Positions 33,165-45,696 of a stretch of DNA of 64,000 bases are shown one piece after another. The notes under the pieces are model-generated. The model saw only the letters and a program-made list of their open reading frames with translations, was not told the origin of the DNA and did not search any database. Numbering within the stretch: position 1 is the first letter of the stretch; every line of letters starts with the position of its first letter. Where the stretch lies: positions 1,567,501 to 1,631,500 of the forward strand of contig CM067310.1 in NCBI GenBank assembly GCA_034231615.1, read 5' to 3'. The position numbers and the translations under genes were made by a program. Source of the DNA: Meghimatium bilineatum. Lineage: Eukaryota > Mollusca > Gastropoda > Stylommatophora > Philomycidae.

Positions 33165-33320
33165 AAACGGATGTGTCCATTGGGGCCATTGTCCCAAATA
33201 AAACAGCAACACTACGCATTTTCATTCTCTGGACCACATCATGTTGGAAATCTAGTATGCTGATTGTTCTTCTACAAGATAGATCCAGCGGGAGTTTGAG
33301 AGTGAACGCTGTAGAATAAG
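33165..33320 (+). mobile_element. Short retroposon family B copy
   Basis: acggatgtgtccattggggc, aaataaaacagcaacac, ttctctggaccacatcat, ctagtatgctgattgttctt, gatccagcgggagtttgaga. Confidence 0.85.
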
Positions 33321-33709
33321 ATATCTGTATCAATCAGACAACAGTGTTTCTGCGACAATAGCGAAGTAATCTCATAGCAGTAGACATTTTTAGTTGCACG
33401 CAAATCTACTCGCACCAAATAATCAATATATCGGGGAAAAGACATTTGATGTAAATAGTTCTGCAAAACAGGAGAGGAGGAATATGCGAGTGCAGATTCA
33501 ACGCTGCACAATAAAAACACATGAGATGTCAGATCTTATACGAGCCGAGACCTAATGTAGATATACCAAATATATGATCGTTGTATACGGGTAGTACAGT
33601 GTATCTACCCTCCGACCAGGAGAAGAACTCGCCATAAAGAAACAACAATCCCCTTCTGACATACACAACACATTTTAGGCATTTAAGAATTCTAGAAAGT
33701 ATTATACTT
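33321..33709. other. Intron 2 stretch, no recognised feature
   Basis: Nothing recognised between the family B copy and the minisatellite. Confidence 0.45.
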
Positions 33710-34145
33710 TGTCAAGTGCTAGGTTGACACTGTAAAAAGCTAGGAGTATGACACCGTAAAGTGTTAGAAATATGACACCTGCAAAATGTTAAGAAATATG
33801 ACACCTGTAAAGTGTTCGGAATGACACTGTATAAAGTGCTAGAAATCATCATCATCATCGTGCCGTCTCCGCAACGAAGGTTGGCTGCAACGTATCTCCA
33901 ACGTCTCCTGTCTTGGTGGTGCACTCTGCTAGACTGTAACCTGTCCATCGTGTAATGTTACTCTCCCACTTGTATCTCTGCCTACCTCTTGCTCGCTTCC
34001 CTTTGACTTTACCCTCAAGTAAGGCCTTCAATAAGTTTCATGGAATACGACACTGTAAAGTGTTAGAAATATAATAAAGAAAAGTGCTAGGAAAATGACA
34101 CTGTTATTTGCTAGGTACATGACACCTTAAGTGTTAGGAACATGG
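33710..34145. repeat. About 24-bp minisatellite interrupted by repeat C
   Basis: Diverged units with gaaatatgacac and tgtaaagtgttag run from 33710 to 33846 and resume at 34044-34145. The interruption is a clean LINE 3' end. Confidence 0.85.
33847..34043 (-). mobile_element. Repeat C: truncated LINE 3' end inside a minisatellite
   Basis: The minus strand ends WRYVAANLRCGDGT then a (GAT)n tail at 33847-33860. The element is about 200 bp, 5' truncated, as typical for dead-on-arrival LINE copies. Upstream it reads a basic linker of the GKSKGSE/RGRQRYKWE kind. Confidence 0.85.
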
Positions 34146-34635
34146 TGTTATTTGTATAAAGTTTTATTGAAGCCGGTTGTAAAGATCTATGCACCATAGT
34201 TGAAGATTGTCAACACGGCCATGGTTAAATGCAACTCAGATTGCAGAGCATATACTTCAAGAATGTCCAGAATAAGAACATGTCCTAGCTACTAAGAGAT
34301 GATAAGTTTTATATTCGATACAATCTATATCGATACTCGATACGTCCCTGACATGTTTAACAGATGATACAATCTATACTCGATATGCCCCTGATCCGGT
34401 TACCAGCAGTTGTATACACCGTATAGTACTTAGTAGAACACATTTTTGATGTGTCACTTGAACACAACAGACGGACTACCACTAAAACTAGCGGGTTATA
34501 AGGTGTAAACACGAAAACATACAAATCACAATACACAAGATATTTTTAACGTAAATGTACACCTGATATGCGTCTGACCTGGTTATCTGAAGATAGTACT
34601 GTCCATACTGGATATTTCCTTGATCATGGTTTGAT
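34146..34635. other. Intron 2 stretch, no recognised feature
   Basis: Nothing recognised. Confidence 0.45.
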
Positions 34636-34639
34636 CAAA

Positions 34640-34740
34640 AGGATAAAACTAAAACACCCAGTAAACGAATGACACAGGTCTGAACTAAAACACCCAGTAA
34701 ATGAATGACATGTCTGAACTAAAATATCCAGTAACATATA
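34640..34740. repeat. 36-bp tandem repeat, about three copies
   Basis: Units with aactaaaacacccagtaaac and gaatgacac. Confidence 0.85.
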
Positions 34741-34899
34741 TACCCGATTAACGTGAACGGACTAGAATACATGAAATATTAGTGAGACGCTTACTATAAA
34801 AGAGGTAACCATCAAATAATGAAATGACCGGAGATTAATTGGTAGCAAATCATATTCTACGTAACATCTGGACGTCAAACACACCAAGAAACACCACAA

Positions 34900-35350
34900 A
34901 ACTCAGGTTAACTCCAACATCATCCCTATTCTATCATATGGATGCGAAAGTTGGAAAGCCACAGATAAGAGACTAGACTCCTTTGAAAACAAATGCCTAC
35001 GTACCATTCTGAATGTTAAGGTGGAGGGACTTTAAATCTAACACTACTATAAGAGAGGAAAGCAAACAAACCTATATATCTTACTTCATTAGACAAAGGC
35101 ACTGGACTTACATCGGCCATGTTCTCAGAATGAACAGCCTAAGAATTCCCCACCAGTCACTATATTGGGTGCCACCCGGAGTAAGAAGAAGAGGGAGACC
35201 TAGAGAAACTCTACGAAGAACCATTAATAGAGAAGGCATGTCAATGAACCTAAACAACACGCAAGAATTGAAAGACCTGGCAACACAAAGACAGAAATGG
35301 AAAACTATGGTGTCTGCCCTATGCGCCGCCTATGGCCCTGGAGGAACATA
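34900..35350 (+). mobile_element. LINE ORF C-terminal relic, relatively well preserved
   Basis: IIPILSYGCESWKATDKRLD SFENKCLRTILNV, a frame shift, then RHWTYIGHVLRMNSLRIPHQ, GVRRRGRPRETLRRTINREG and LATQRQKWKTMVSALCAAYG. The last 112 codons are open and end in a proper stop, so this copy is younger than most. Confidence 0.88.
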
Positions 35351-35549
35351 ACATATAACATATCACATCCTGAACATTGTAGACATCGACGCAGCATTAT
35401 TTGGCTGTAGTGATAGTTTTGTTATCTAGCAATATAAATAATTTTAGTAGTTTGCCATTGATTTCTGAACGGTCCGGATGCACAAATGTCTGCGTCGGCA
35501 GGACTCAAAACCGTTGCATTTGGCTATCACACGAGATAAACAAACACAC

Positions 35550-35572
35550 ATGTGGGGGGGGGGGGGGGGGAA
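35550..35572. repeat. Poly-G tract
   Basis: A run of about 18 G on the plus strand. Confidence 0.9.
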
Positions 35573-35689
35573 GAGATAATAAAACAGTATTTAGCAATAC
35601 AAAATAAGAAAACCAATTAAACCTTTTCCCCGTAAATCCATATTGCGGAAAAACTACCACGAAAGTGCCCCCCCAACACACGAAAACGA

Positions 35690-35960
35690 ACGAAGTGCAA
35701 AGTTGTCTAATGAACCCCTTTGTTACGAAACTAATTGCATAAAAGTATTCATATATATATTAGTAATTAAACTTTATACCGACTTGGACGGGACTGACAC
35801 AGTATGTAATAACAGAAAGTCGCTAAATACAGTACCAACAACGTAGAATAAATATAATTGGGGATTTTGAAGTGTTGTTATACAGGGAAATTTGTTATAA
35901 AAAGGATGCGCCATGGAGAGTAATGACACTGTATTCTACTGTATCTATAAAAAAAAATCC
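35690..35960 (+). repeat. Interspersed repeat D copy
   Basis: Shares gtatgtaataacagaaa, attggggattttgaagtgtt, and ttataaaaaggatgc with 43745-44060. Identity of the element unknown. Confidence 0.65.
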
Positions 35961-36165
35961 AGGTGTATCTGCTTGCCAGCGCAGCAAGCCAGTAACAATA
36001 GTAGTGTTAAGCTACTTACTGGAAATACGGAGTTAATGAGAATATCATCTAGTGCCGGATACAAGTACAAACAAAAACCAGAACTGTTTGCACTTGTTTT
36101 TGTCAAGATGTAGACATACATTTTAGGAGCACATCTCATTAAAGTGATTCTCTATAGCAAACACT

Positions 36166-36381
36166 GCTACCTGCCATGCACGATGCAAGAGGCGACTAAG
36201 GAGGTATTGGGGATGTTGGGCTGTCCATCTCTTAAGAGGATCCAGAAGCCATGCGAAAGCATAATGTGTCAGGCCAAATGGAGCAGTATTATATTTTACG
36301 TTGCTATATTATAAGACACGAAAACGCATTCCATTCACCAAAATATATTTTAGTAATCTGCAGGAGTTTGAGAACTAACCA
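36166..36381 (+). mobile_element. Short retroposon family A copy, gapped
   Basis: ctgccatgcacgatgcaaga ggcgactaaggagg, gtgtcaggccaaatgg, aacgcattcc, ctgcaggagtttgagaac. Its 5' end is missing. Confidence 0.75.
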
Positions 36382-36404
36382 GATATAAGTAGCTCACATT
36401 TGTC

Positions 36405-36575
36405 AGAATATTCAATATCTCATATAACACACCATCTCATATAACGTGCAATATCTCATATAACACACCATCTCATATAACGTGCAATATCTCATAACAG
36501 ACCATATCTCATAAAACACCTTATCTCATAAAACACCGTATCTCATAACACACATCTCATAAATCATCTTGTATA
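36405..36575. repeat. Imperfect repeat of ATCTCATA-bearing units
   Basis: Repeated ccatctcatataac and gcaatatctcatataac units with decay. Confidence 0.8.
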
Positions 36576-36584
36576 CAGTTATCT

Positions 36585-37000
36585 CGTTCAGAGCTACGTA
36601 ACGCCGATTCTAACATATGGGTGCGAGTCTTGGACGATACATAAACAGGATAGTGGAAAATCAGAGGCAACACAGATGTGGCTTCATAGAAGAAAAAGTT
36701 GAGTGTATCGTGGACTTGCTATACAATCGTGAAGTTTACTTAATAAATATCATATAGAGACAATATTTATTATGTGGAAACATTATGATAGGAAGGTGTT
36801 GAGAACAGTTACAGCATGCAAACATAGAAGGCAAAAGAAATCAATGATGATATCGAGAGAAAATATTAGAAGGTATGACATCGTGGCGTAGCAAATAGTC
36901 AACAATGACGCTGATGAAAGATACTAGAAATAGAGTTGTGGAGAACCATGATCGCCTACGCCAGCGTGTACGGCACCTGATCATAACTTCATACCATTCT
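36585..37000 (+). mobile_element. LINE ORF C-terminal relic
   Basis: SYVTPILTYGCESWTIHKQD, ATQMWLHRR, later RRQKK and an end corresponding to ELWRTMIAYA. Several breaks. Confidence 0.75.
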
Positions 37001-37029
37001 GCCTCGGTAAATCAACCCTACTCTACATG

Positions 37030-37165
37030 TCGTCTTGACAATGATTCATGGATGAAAATAAACCAACAAATATCCATGGATGATACTAAATTCAATAATT
37101 ATCCATGGATGAGACTAAATCAACGATTATCCATGAATGAGACTGAATAAGCAATGATCCATGGA
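37030..37165. repeat. 27-bp minisatellite, about five copies
   Basis: Units with tatccatggatgatactaaa; it starts right after the LINE relic. Confidence 0.88.
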
Positions 37166-37169
37166 TGTA

Positions 37170-39535
37170 ACTGAATGAAGAATTATTAAAGAGAGAAATT
37201 AAAAGCAAGCATGTCAGAAATAAATGACAATTGCAGCAGGAACAAAATCAAGATGAAAACAATTATTTGATACAATCCGGGTAAACAAGGCACCACCGAC
37301 CGTGAAGATATTATTACATACAATTTTAATTATTTTTGAGCTATAGTCAAATCTCATGAGACAACTTGGCCTCGACCGAGGAGCTATGTATGTATGTATG
37401 TGTAATAACATAATTTCAATATACAAAGCATAAGGCCTAATGCATAAATAAAAAAGAACATATATAATTGGAGAGTTTGAAAAATGTTCAGTGTTATACA
37501 TTGGTATTGATGAATTTTACTGTTACAAAATGAACGTACATGATTTTGTCTTTCTGCTCGTGACTGGAGATTTAAATGTAGTATATTTATATCCCGTCTG
37601 ACATTTTTGTATAGAAAACAATACACAGCGTCGAGATGGGAAATGTGAAGATGATATGGCTAAAAATTAACCAACTAACCTGATAAATAACCATATTCAT
37701 GCTACAAGTCCAACCGATAAGCAGATATGCATTAGAGTTAATCCAGTGTGTAATGAGGGTTAATCCAGACAAAACATAACAAACAGCACATGTGTTGTAT
37801 GAAGCAGCAGTTTCACGCGTCCTCCTGAACTTAACACTCGTAATTGTAGTGGTACAGTAGTAGTTGTTGTAGTAATATCAAACTTGCTAACGGCTCGGTT
37901 AGTCATCGCATGAATCCGCTGTATAACTTACACGTACATGTCCACCGGGCAGGAATATTCAGCAAATAAAATGAACTACATAGTTGGAGAATAGAATCCA
38001 CTAGCAGTCATTTCTTTGTTCGTTGAGACTAACTGCTTGTATTTGTCGACTCGAGGTCCTGGATACAGGTAAAGTTTTGCGATTCTCGTGTCGAATTTTT
38101 GCTACTCATTTCGTAGAATTAGCCAACAGTGTATGAAAGATGTCATATCGTATGTTCAGGAATGTAGACTAGATATCAGTTAACACACCCACTATTGACA
38201 CGGCACAGACTAATAACACACCAACTGGTTAATATTGAAGATATGAAAGACCAGGTTCGACCTAATATATAATTGTGTGTTACGGAGAACAAATGACTTG
38301 AGTGCGCGAATACAGGCTAATAATAATAGATTGCCTAGCCCCCCCGAACAACTTACAGATATGAAAGGGAGGTGGGTGGACAGACCTAATGATGACTCCC
38401 ACCTGAACCTAGCGTGAAGTCTTGAAATATGACTACAACCACTACTGGCCTAGAAAATGTGTTACATTTAGGCATTACTTTCTAAACAGTGGGTATTAAA
38501 TAGTACGGCGAGACAAAGAAAAGCATGACAAGGGAGCGAGTGTGCTGGTTGTTATTGTTGGTTGGGGATGATGGCGGTGGTAGTGGGGGGGGGGAACACA
38601 CGCTATACCTGAATGGGACACTAAAACATGAAAGCGAGCTATATGAAGGCAATGTTGTATTCTCCTCATTGATCGATTCTTTGTGTATGCGTTTTACGAT
38701 TACTTCAGTCTTTGAGAGTTGCTGGCTGGGAGGCACTACCGACACACACACAAACTCTGCGAAATACTGGTGGGGGAGGGGGAGAATTTGTCATGAATAC
38801 AGATAAAGAGGGTGAACAAATGCAGTTACTAATAGCGAGGTACATGAGGCTCTCTGCTAGTGGCCTGTCCGACCCCGCGCGTGAGTATGTATGATTGCGC
38901 CAGATCGGGAAACTAACACTGAACACACCAGGGTACATCTGTAATATTTGGCGGTTTGTCATCGCACGCACCATAAAGGAAAATATAAGATGGATCTCTA
39001 GAATTTTTAAGCGGGGTTGTGTTAGAAATACGCTTCAACTGGGATATGACAAAACTGAATTTTATGTTGAAAGACTACATGACTGAAACATACTGATGGT
39101 AGGATTATTTAATTGATGTGCGGGATCAAATAGGAAGATCGGCTTATTGTAATATAGATGAGTGACACAAGAATAAGGGTTTCTCCAGACTCTGACTCGT
39201 AGACTAACTGGTTGCACATTTTGTAGAAATAAAGCCACCTAAATAATCAACACATACCTCTTTCTTCTACCCCCCCCCTCCCTCCCAATCCCTGGTATTT
39301 TCCCATTGACATCACCAAAATTGTCATTTAAAAGAACAATTTCGCACACGAGAAATGAAAACGCACGAATAACCTTCATTTATTGTAGATAACACCCCCC
39401 CCCCTTACCCCGAGAAGATCATATCTATGTCCCTGTCTCCAGTCGAGGACAGATTTTACACATCTCTGGTGCTAAACACTACAAGGAACATTCTAAAAGT
39501 TCCCGGAATAGTTGACTAATGTTTCAATGAAATAT
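37170..39535. other. Intron 2 stretch, mostly unrecognised
   Basis: About 2.4 kb with only simple features: a (tatg)n at about 37386-37402, G run at about 38585-38594, C runs at about 39271-39280 and 39395-39404. Small open frames give no recognised family. Confidence 0.4.
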
Positions 39536-39537
39536 CG

Positions 39538-39794
39538 CCCGTGTGTTGCCGGAGCCAGGAGAGGGTAGCAAACTATGGAAAGACTTTGCCTTCCGTACAT
39601 ATTGTAAGAGGCACTGAGCATGGAGTTGGTTGTCCCATCCCATGTAGGGCCAAAGTGATCCAAAGCGATGCTGAAGTCGGATATGTCATGCCGAAAGGCG
39701 CAGATCTTGCAGCAATAGTGTAAACCATGACACAACCGTTTTCCGGACTACAGCCTGCTTATCTGCAAGATTTTGAGAACACACGCAGAAGAAT
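39538..39794 (+). mobile_element. Short retroposon family A copy
   Basis: Starts cgcccgtgtgttgccggagc, includes cattgtaagaggcac-type block, ggagttggttgtcccatccc, atgctgaagtcggatatgtc, and ends gaacacacgcagaagaa. Near full length. Confidence 0.87.
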
Positions 39795-39820
39795 AAATCG
39801 ATATAAGCATCCAACAGATG

Positions 39821-39908
39821 GCTTATCGATATGGTTACGGTAAAGTTTAAGATTAAGCCATGTCGCTTTGTGCTCAAGAGGTCACGGGTTCGAATCCCGC
39901 TCGCGCCG
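39821..39908 (+). mobile_element. tRNA-derived SINE head or tRNA pseudogene
   Basis: An A-box-like tggcttatcgatatggtta and a perfect B-box ggttcgaatcccg about 50 bases on. The 3' stem ctcgcgccg has no partner at the 5' side, so it is not a functional tRNA. Confidence 0.6.
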
Positions 39909-40422
39909 TCTGGTGTTTAAATTGAAATTTGACTGAAGCTACAGAGTTACGTGCTATGAGAGGTAATCTCGGCAGATGACAAGCCGCTTCGTTGATTGAG
40001 ACGGGAGTACCGTTGTAATCCAAGTGCAATGAAGTAAATATAGGTTTTTAGGAGCCATTTGTAAGATTTCATTTAATCTGTGTATCTATCAACCGGTAAC
40101 CCGTCAGGGTAACAGTTACCACATGCTGAAGGGCATACTGAATGTAAGATCGGAGGACCTATGGACTTGTCCGGAGTGTCGTGATGATGACTTACTAATT
40201 GACCTTTTGGACTGACTAACTGTCTAACTGACGTATTAGGGTATGATGTACGGCTCGACTGGCACATGAGAACGACAAAGAAGATGTTTTAAACTAGAGC
40301 TAGTTACACGCGGTAGATTAGAATTTACGTTAATTTACTGTCCGGCATTGGCGCACTCTGGACAAACCCAAAGGGTGCTCGGTGTCTCTCAGCACATGAT
40401 GAACAGTATGCATGCTGATGGT

Positions 40423-40589
40423 CAGGGCCGGCCCTAACAATTGAGGGGCCCAATGCGAAACGGATTGCGCGGGGCCCAGTCTGGGTAGGGAAGAGGATAA
40501 TAAAGTAAATTATAATATTAATTTATGGGCCTATGAAGTGCGGAGCCCAATGCGGCCGCATAGGTTGCAATGGCCTAAGACCGGCCCTG
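40423..40589. mobile_element. hAT-type MITE with 8-bp target duplication
   Basis: A 167-bp element starting cagggccggccctaac and ending ggcctaagaccggccctg; the ends are inverted repeats (CAGGGCCGG). The flanks ctgatggt at 40415-40422 and 40590-40597 are identical. Eight-base duplications and CAGGG termini are typical of hAT transposons. No coding capacity. Confidence 0.92.
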
Positions 40590-40699
40590 CTGATGGTTCA
40601 GGCAACTGACTGGTTACATACACACTTTAGACGCTCCATCAGTAGCCACGGGGGTAATTACATATTCGTTAAAGGCACATTATCATATCACCTTCCATG

Positions 40700-40860
40700 C
40701 GAAGACGGATGTACCGGGCCACATGCGCAAATCAAAACGGCGATACAACGCATTTCCATACTCTGAATTACATCCTGCACAAATCTAGCAGGACCATTGT
40801 TTTGCACCACGAGAGATCCAATGTGAGTTTGAATGAAAATGAACGCAAACAAAGAATATT
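40700..40860 (+). mobile_element. Short retroposon family B copy
   Basis: gacggatgtaccgggccaca, acaacgcatttccatactct, tctagcaggaccattg, gagagatccaatgtgagttt. Confidence 0.8.
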
Positions 40861-41329
40861 ACCTTCCAGTCTATTATCCTCATTTAGAAAGTGTTTTATC
40901 TAACTAACATTCTTAATGTTATTCTTGTCCATAACTAATTCTCTCAGTATTTGTGCTCTCTACGCTTGTGTCAGCTCTTTTATTGCAGCGAACTCCTGCA
41001 TGTCCAAGAAAAAAAAGCATCCACATAATTCTCCACAGATACAGAATATGCAATATACTCCATTCACTTCTAGCTGAGTCACCTGAGCCACCCCATTCTA
41101 TGATTTTTTTGTCTTAGCATGGTCTGAGTCAATGACTATTCAGCTCACAATATTTGTGTGTCTGAAATACATTTAGTTGCGCTTTTACTGCCTCAAATTT
41201 TCATGTTGGAGGTTATCGCCGTGTATCTGCACCTTAAGATACTTAGAATCTCATGAAAGGACAAAAAGGATAAGCTCATATTAAAACACATTGAAGGTGG
41301 CAGAGTGTGGTTACTAAAGACAATAGAAA

Positions 41330-41620
41330 AATAGAAAATACACCTGTTAGGATATATAAAGACACATGACTATTTGGAAAGACAAATTATGGAAGACAGA
41401 GCACCATAAAAAGATAAAGAGCAGAACAAGTAGAGGATGGGCTGACGACACTAAAGTCGTTAGAAAATGTAAGCCACATGGCCCAAAACATAGAGGTTCA
41501 GATAGTTCATTGGGAAGGCAATGTTGTGGAGACAATACGTCACATGGCACAGAGTCTCCGACAACAGTAAATGACAATGAATATTTCACAATGTCTTTAT
41601 ACTTGTAGAAATGTAGATAA
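41330..41620 (+). mobile_element. LINE ORF C-terminal relic
   Basis: Decayed LFGKTNYGRQST, AEQVEDGLTTLKSLENVSHM AQNIE. Corresponds to the better copy at 44505-44945 in reverse. Confidence 0.6.
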
Positions 41621-41929
41621 CCAATGACAATGAATATGTTTATACTTCAGCTGTTAGAAAATACATTTATGTTGCGTGAACATCGAAAATAATACTTAGT
41701 ATGAGCATACTCTCATTTGTACGATGTCCATGTTTCTGAGCCTTAAAGTACATATTCAGTATTTGGATTGATCGATACGGCACAATGAATGCACCGAGTA
41801 ATTATCGGGTAACTCTGTTACAGTCACTTCTACATATCCTCGTGTTAGTATTATATTTACGCAAGTCAATCCAGTTCCCGTGCCATATTCTAGCATCTCC
41901 TTAATCTCCTACTTGTACTTTACTCTCTG

Positions 41930-42010
41930 CTAACACACTCATCATTTACTCTCTGCTAACACGCTCATCATTTACTCTCTGCTAACACACTCATCATTTA
42001 CTCTCTACTC
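41930..42010. repeat. 26-bp tandem repeat, about three copies
   Basis: Units with tttactctctgctaacacac tcatca. Confidence 0.9.
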
Positions 42011-42168
42011 GTATTGTCAGTTACACGCCATATACGTGATCTCCAATGTAGGTTCGCCGCCGTTGTTTCCATTGTCCCATGGTGACGAGAAGAAAGCTTT
42101 TTAGTAAAAAAAACCGCCTGTCCTAGTGCTAAGTTTTTAGTATATTGGCTTTACTATTTGTAACATTT

Positions 42169-42381
42169 TTCTTCTGTGTTAGTTTTCAAACTCCTGCATA
42201 TTGACAGGATATAGTCCGGACAACGAAATTCGTCGTATCATAGTTTACATCTGCGATATCTGGGCCCCACAGCATGGTTTCAAATCACTTTGACCCTCTA
42301 AGGGATGAGTCTTCCAACTCCACCACCACTCCCCTCCAAAAAAAACACATCCCGAGTCACCTCTTACCACATGGGCAGGTG
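42169..42381 (-). mobile_element. Short retroposon family A copy
   Basis: Reverse: cttctgtgttagttttcaaa ctcctgcat, catagtttacatctgcgat, gtcacctcttaccacatggg. Its 5' end is lost. Confidence 0.75.
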
Positions 42382-42479
42382 TTAAGCTTTAAATTACGTA
42401 TTCCCATAAATATCCCCACGTGACCATTTACTGTACTATAAGACCTCTGAACGGAAACATGATATGAAAAGCTCATTTT

Positions 42480-42640
42480 TTTAATTATTTCCGTGTATTT
42501 CCATCTAGATTACATGGACGGCCTTGACTATTTTGGCAGTCGACTTCAAGTATAGTGACCAACGAAAAGTGAAAATCTGGACAATAAAAAAACGTCACGA
42601 ATGAGGTCTTGTTTACTCTGTGTTGAGATGTGATTACTGG
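42480..42640 (+). repeat. Interspersed repeat E copy, diverged
   Basis: Shares tatagtgaccaacgaaaa and gaggtcttgttt-like wording with the copies at 32440 and 48940. Confidence 0.55.
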
Positions 42641-42644
42641 AGCC

Positions 42645-43744
42645 CGGTCCATGTATTACCAGTATCCAGACATAAGCCACATATATCGCTCGCCACTAAT
42701 CGTCAGATAAGACATAACAGCAGAGTAAAAAACAAAGCGGAATCAGACTTCTTACGTGATGTTCTTTTATTGCTGTGTTTTTCTTTGGTCACTATTTATA
42801 TACTTTGTGTGCCGTGGTTTTTCCTGTCAACGCTGACCTACGGAATGCACGGCAATAATGGAAAACATGAGCCAATATGCTTGGTTGAATTCTGTTGGTA
42901 ATTATTCTATTGGCGACATATTCTATTCTATATAGTATTCTATTATATACGTGACGTATAAATACACTAAAAATGTGACACGAAAATGGCATGTAAACTC
43001 CAGAACCTTACACTAAAAAAAAACACAAGATCGGCAACTAGATAAAGATAAACACTACATATCAATTAGTCTGGCGACACATAGTGGATGTAGATTTGAG
43101 TTTTCTAAAACACCGATCTAACTGGCAACAAGCTCCGCATAACAAGAGATGTACATAACACGAAGGTGGAGAAGCGATCGTCATCAGTAGTAACAGATGA
43201 AGACAGCAGCTGAAATCAAATCTAAACTCATCAGTTACTTTATCGATTTCTTTATTTTCTTTCCGTACACAGAAGTGAGGCCACAGCAGCATCTCCACTC
43301 ACCCCCACCCCCCTATTAACCGGGAACAACTATTTAAAAATGGTTATATTATGGGTGAGTGACAACATACAGCAGTTCCAGAAATGGCAATGTTCTCACT
43401 CGTGTTGAGACCAAGACTAAGCCATGTTTCCGAGACCATCGCCGAGTGTGCTCGTGTGATTGATTCGCGCAGTATGTAACAACTTGTGAAAGATATTCAA
43501 AGACAAGAAATCGTTATTTGCATGACACGGTTAGATGAAACTACACCGACGGTGACTCCTACGGCTATCATATTCAACTAGAAACAACCAGCGTCTTTAT
43601 AAAGTAGCAATTCGAATACAGAAAAACACGATAAATCAATATATATTATTAGTTCATAACTTGACTGTCACACAGACTCAAGTCCGATGTGGGATTTCGT
43701 GTTGGAGAGATTTAATGGAAAGGAGGAAATACATGCATGTACAA
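42645..43744. other. Intron 2 stretch, no recognised feature
   Basis: A 93-codon plus-strand frame at 42620-42901 with a hydrophobic middle has no supporting signal. Nothing else recognised. Confidence 0.4.
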
Positions 43745-44060
43745 TTAAAACAACTTGGTCCGGTACGACAAATTATGTATGATTCGTTATAAAATATACA
43801 ATAAATATAAATGTAGATTTTGAAGTGTTGTTATATAGGACTACTTGCTATAAAAGGATGCACTACAGAGGAATTGCACTGTATTGTAACTTACCTCTGC
43901 CTGAGAGACTAGTACAAGTGCAAATAGTTATAAAAATTTGGTCCAGACCAACGAAAAATGTATGTAATAACAGAAATTCGCTATATACAGTACAAACAAT
44001 ATAGAATAAACATAATTGGGGGATTTTGAAATGTTATATAGGGAAATATTTTATAAAATA
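43745..44060 (+). repeat. Interspersed repeat D, partial duplication
   Basis: Two partial copies of the block seen at 35690-35960: gattttgaagtgttgttata at about 43828 and gggggattttgaaatgttat at about 44020. Confidence 0.6.
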
Positions 44061-44504
44061 ACAGGCTATAGATAGACTCTATAGGTTGTATTTCTCGAGT
44101 CTACAGAAACAACGTTACGTGATGTAAGACAATTCTTTTGGGTGGTTTTTTTCCCCATACGTAGTGTTACCAGCACATATTTCGTTTTATCTGTCAACAA
44201 AGTTCGCCCTAATCTTCTAACTATAATTTGATCTCCAGATGACACGAAACCTACATGCCGACAACGAAAGTGCCGAGTACTGCGCGAAAAAAAATGAAGC
44301 ACCAATGTGAAATTAGCAAGACAACTTCTGCCTGGTGAAAATCACACAAACTTTTGTATTGGTTATTAGAAAGCGAACGCAGAAGAAGTATATAAACTTA
44401 ACGTCGCAAAGGTATCACTTATGTCTTCTAGCTGATTGTTCATTGTCCATACATTACTATGAGTAGATGTAACATCTTACAATTCTCATGTTTAACTTGT
44501 AATA

Positions 44505-44945
44505 TATTTGGATGTTAGTCATGTGACGTATTCCTTCCAGAACGTTGTCTTCCCAATGAACTCTCTGAACCTCTCTCTGTCTTGGGCGATGTGGCTTGCA
44601 TTTTCTAGCGATGTATTCATATTATCTTTAATGTCGTCAGTCCATCGTCTTCTTGATCTGCCCCTTCTCCTCTTCCCAGGTACCCTTCCCTCCATTATTT
44701 GTCTTTCTAAACAGTTATGTCTCTTTATATGACCAAACAGGCTTAGTTTTTTTTTGTTATTGTGTTTAGTAACCAACACTCTGGAATATTCAGTGTGTTT
44801 ATAATATCTGAGTTTCTGATTTTATCCTTCCATGATATTCTAAGTATCTTTCTGTAGCATTTCAGCTCGAAGGCGTTGATCTTCTTTGCCGCTGTTTTAC
44901 TTAGAGTCCATGTTTCACAGCCGTATGTTGCAACCGGAAAAATAA
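44505..44945 (-). mobile_element. LINE ORF C-terminal relic, fairly well preserved
   Basis: Minus strand: FELKCYRKILRISWKDKIRN SDIINTLNIPECW, then an open 86-codon end with LSLFGHIKRHNCLERQIMEG, KRRRGRSRRRWTDDIKDNMN and FREFIGKTTFWKEYVT. Same lineage as 690-1005 and 41330-41620. Confidence 0.88.
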
Positions 44946-45169
44946 AAGGTCTTCCGCCAAAATGGCCGACTAGAACGAATGTGTTCTCTTTACGGTGCTC
45001 GATTAACGGTTGTTCCTTCCCGAAAGTAATGGCAACCTACGGGAATATTGTGCCTAGACATTTCCAATGGATGTTTGTAAGTTTATAATTTAGACACATA
45101 GGAAGAACTTGCACAATATTGAGCTGCTGTATGGCGCTATATAGTGTGAAAAAAAACGTTAAAGTAAAC

Positions 45170-45182
45170 AGGGGGGGGGGGG
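45170..45182. repeat. Poly-G tract
   Basis: A run of about 12 G. Confidence 0.9.
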
Positions 45183-45209
45183 ACCAGCAGCATCTTGTGA
45201 GACAAGGAG

Positions 45210-45430
45210 AAATGTAGTAGCTCAGCAGCAGCTCAGTTGCTAGAAAGTCACGAGTAGATAAAACGTCATCTACAGTGGTTATCCTATGCCCGAACTGGTC
45301 AATGACATTTGCGGCCAGAATAAGGCTTATCAGCCATGTACAAACTCATTCCCAAGGAGGCAACTCTAACTGAATGTCAAAAGTGGTTGTAAAGTAACAA
45401 ATGCTCATCATCACTTGCGACGGACGAACA
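45210..45430 (+). mobile_element. LINE tail with C2H2 finger, decayed
   Basis: The plus strand reads SAVARKSRVDKTSSTVVILC PNWSMTFAARIRLISHVQTH SQG. The second Cys of the finger is replaced by Trp. The 3' flank (agtggttgtaaagtaacaaa, catcatcacttgcgacggac) matches the 3' UTR of the copies at 17935 and 52135. Confidence 0.8.
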
Positions 45431-45696
45431 CACAACAAAGAAAAGTTCATAAACGTACAACACAAACTCAACACAAACTCTCTAAATAAACTGGCTTATT
45501 ATTAATCCATCCTTTCCTAGCGCCATACAAAATGGCGGAGAGTAGCATACAATGGAAAAAATAATATTGCTGTTTTATATGACAAAATATAATGATTAAT
45601 CAGGAGTGTCTTCCGTTACTTCTAAACATCCGCCTCCACCTCGATCCCCGCGTTATCACAGTATTGTAAACATGCTAAACACAGGTAAGTTATGAA

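Noticed and set aside
34900..37000. Recent segmental duplication of LINE tails at 34900 and 36585
   Set aside because: The two encode different LINE lineages (different C-terminal wording), so they are independent insertions.
39821..39908. Functional tRNA gene
   Set aside because: The B-box is perfect but the acceptor stem is unpaired and the anticodon arm does not fold.
42620..42901. Small membrane protein on the plus strand in intron 2
   Set aside because: A hydrophobic stretch alone; no neighbours, family match, or transcription signal.
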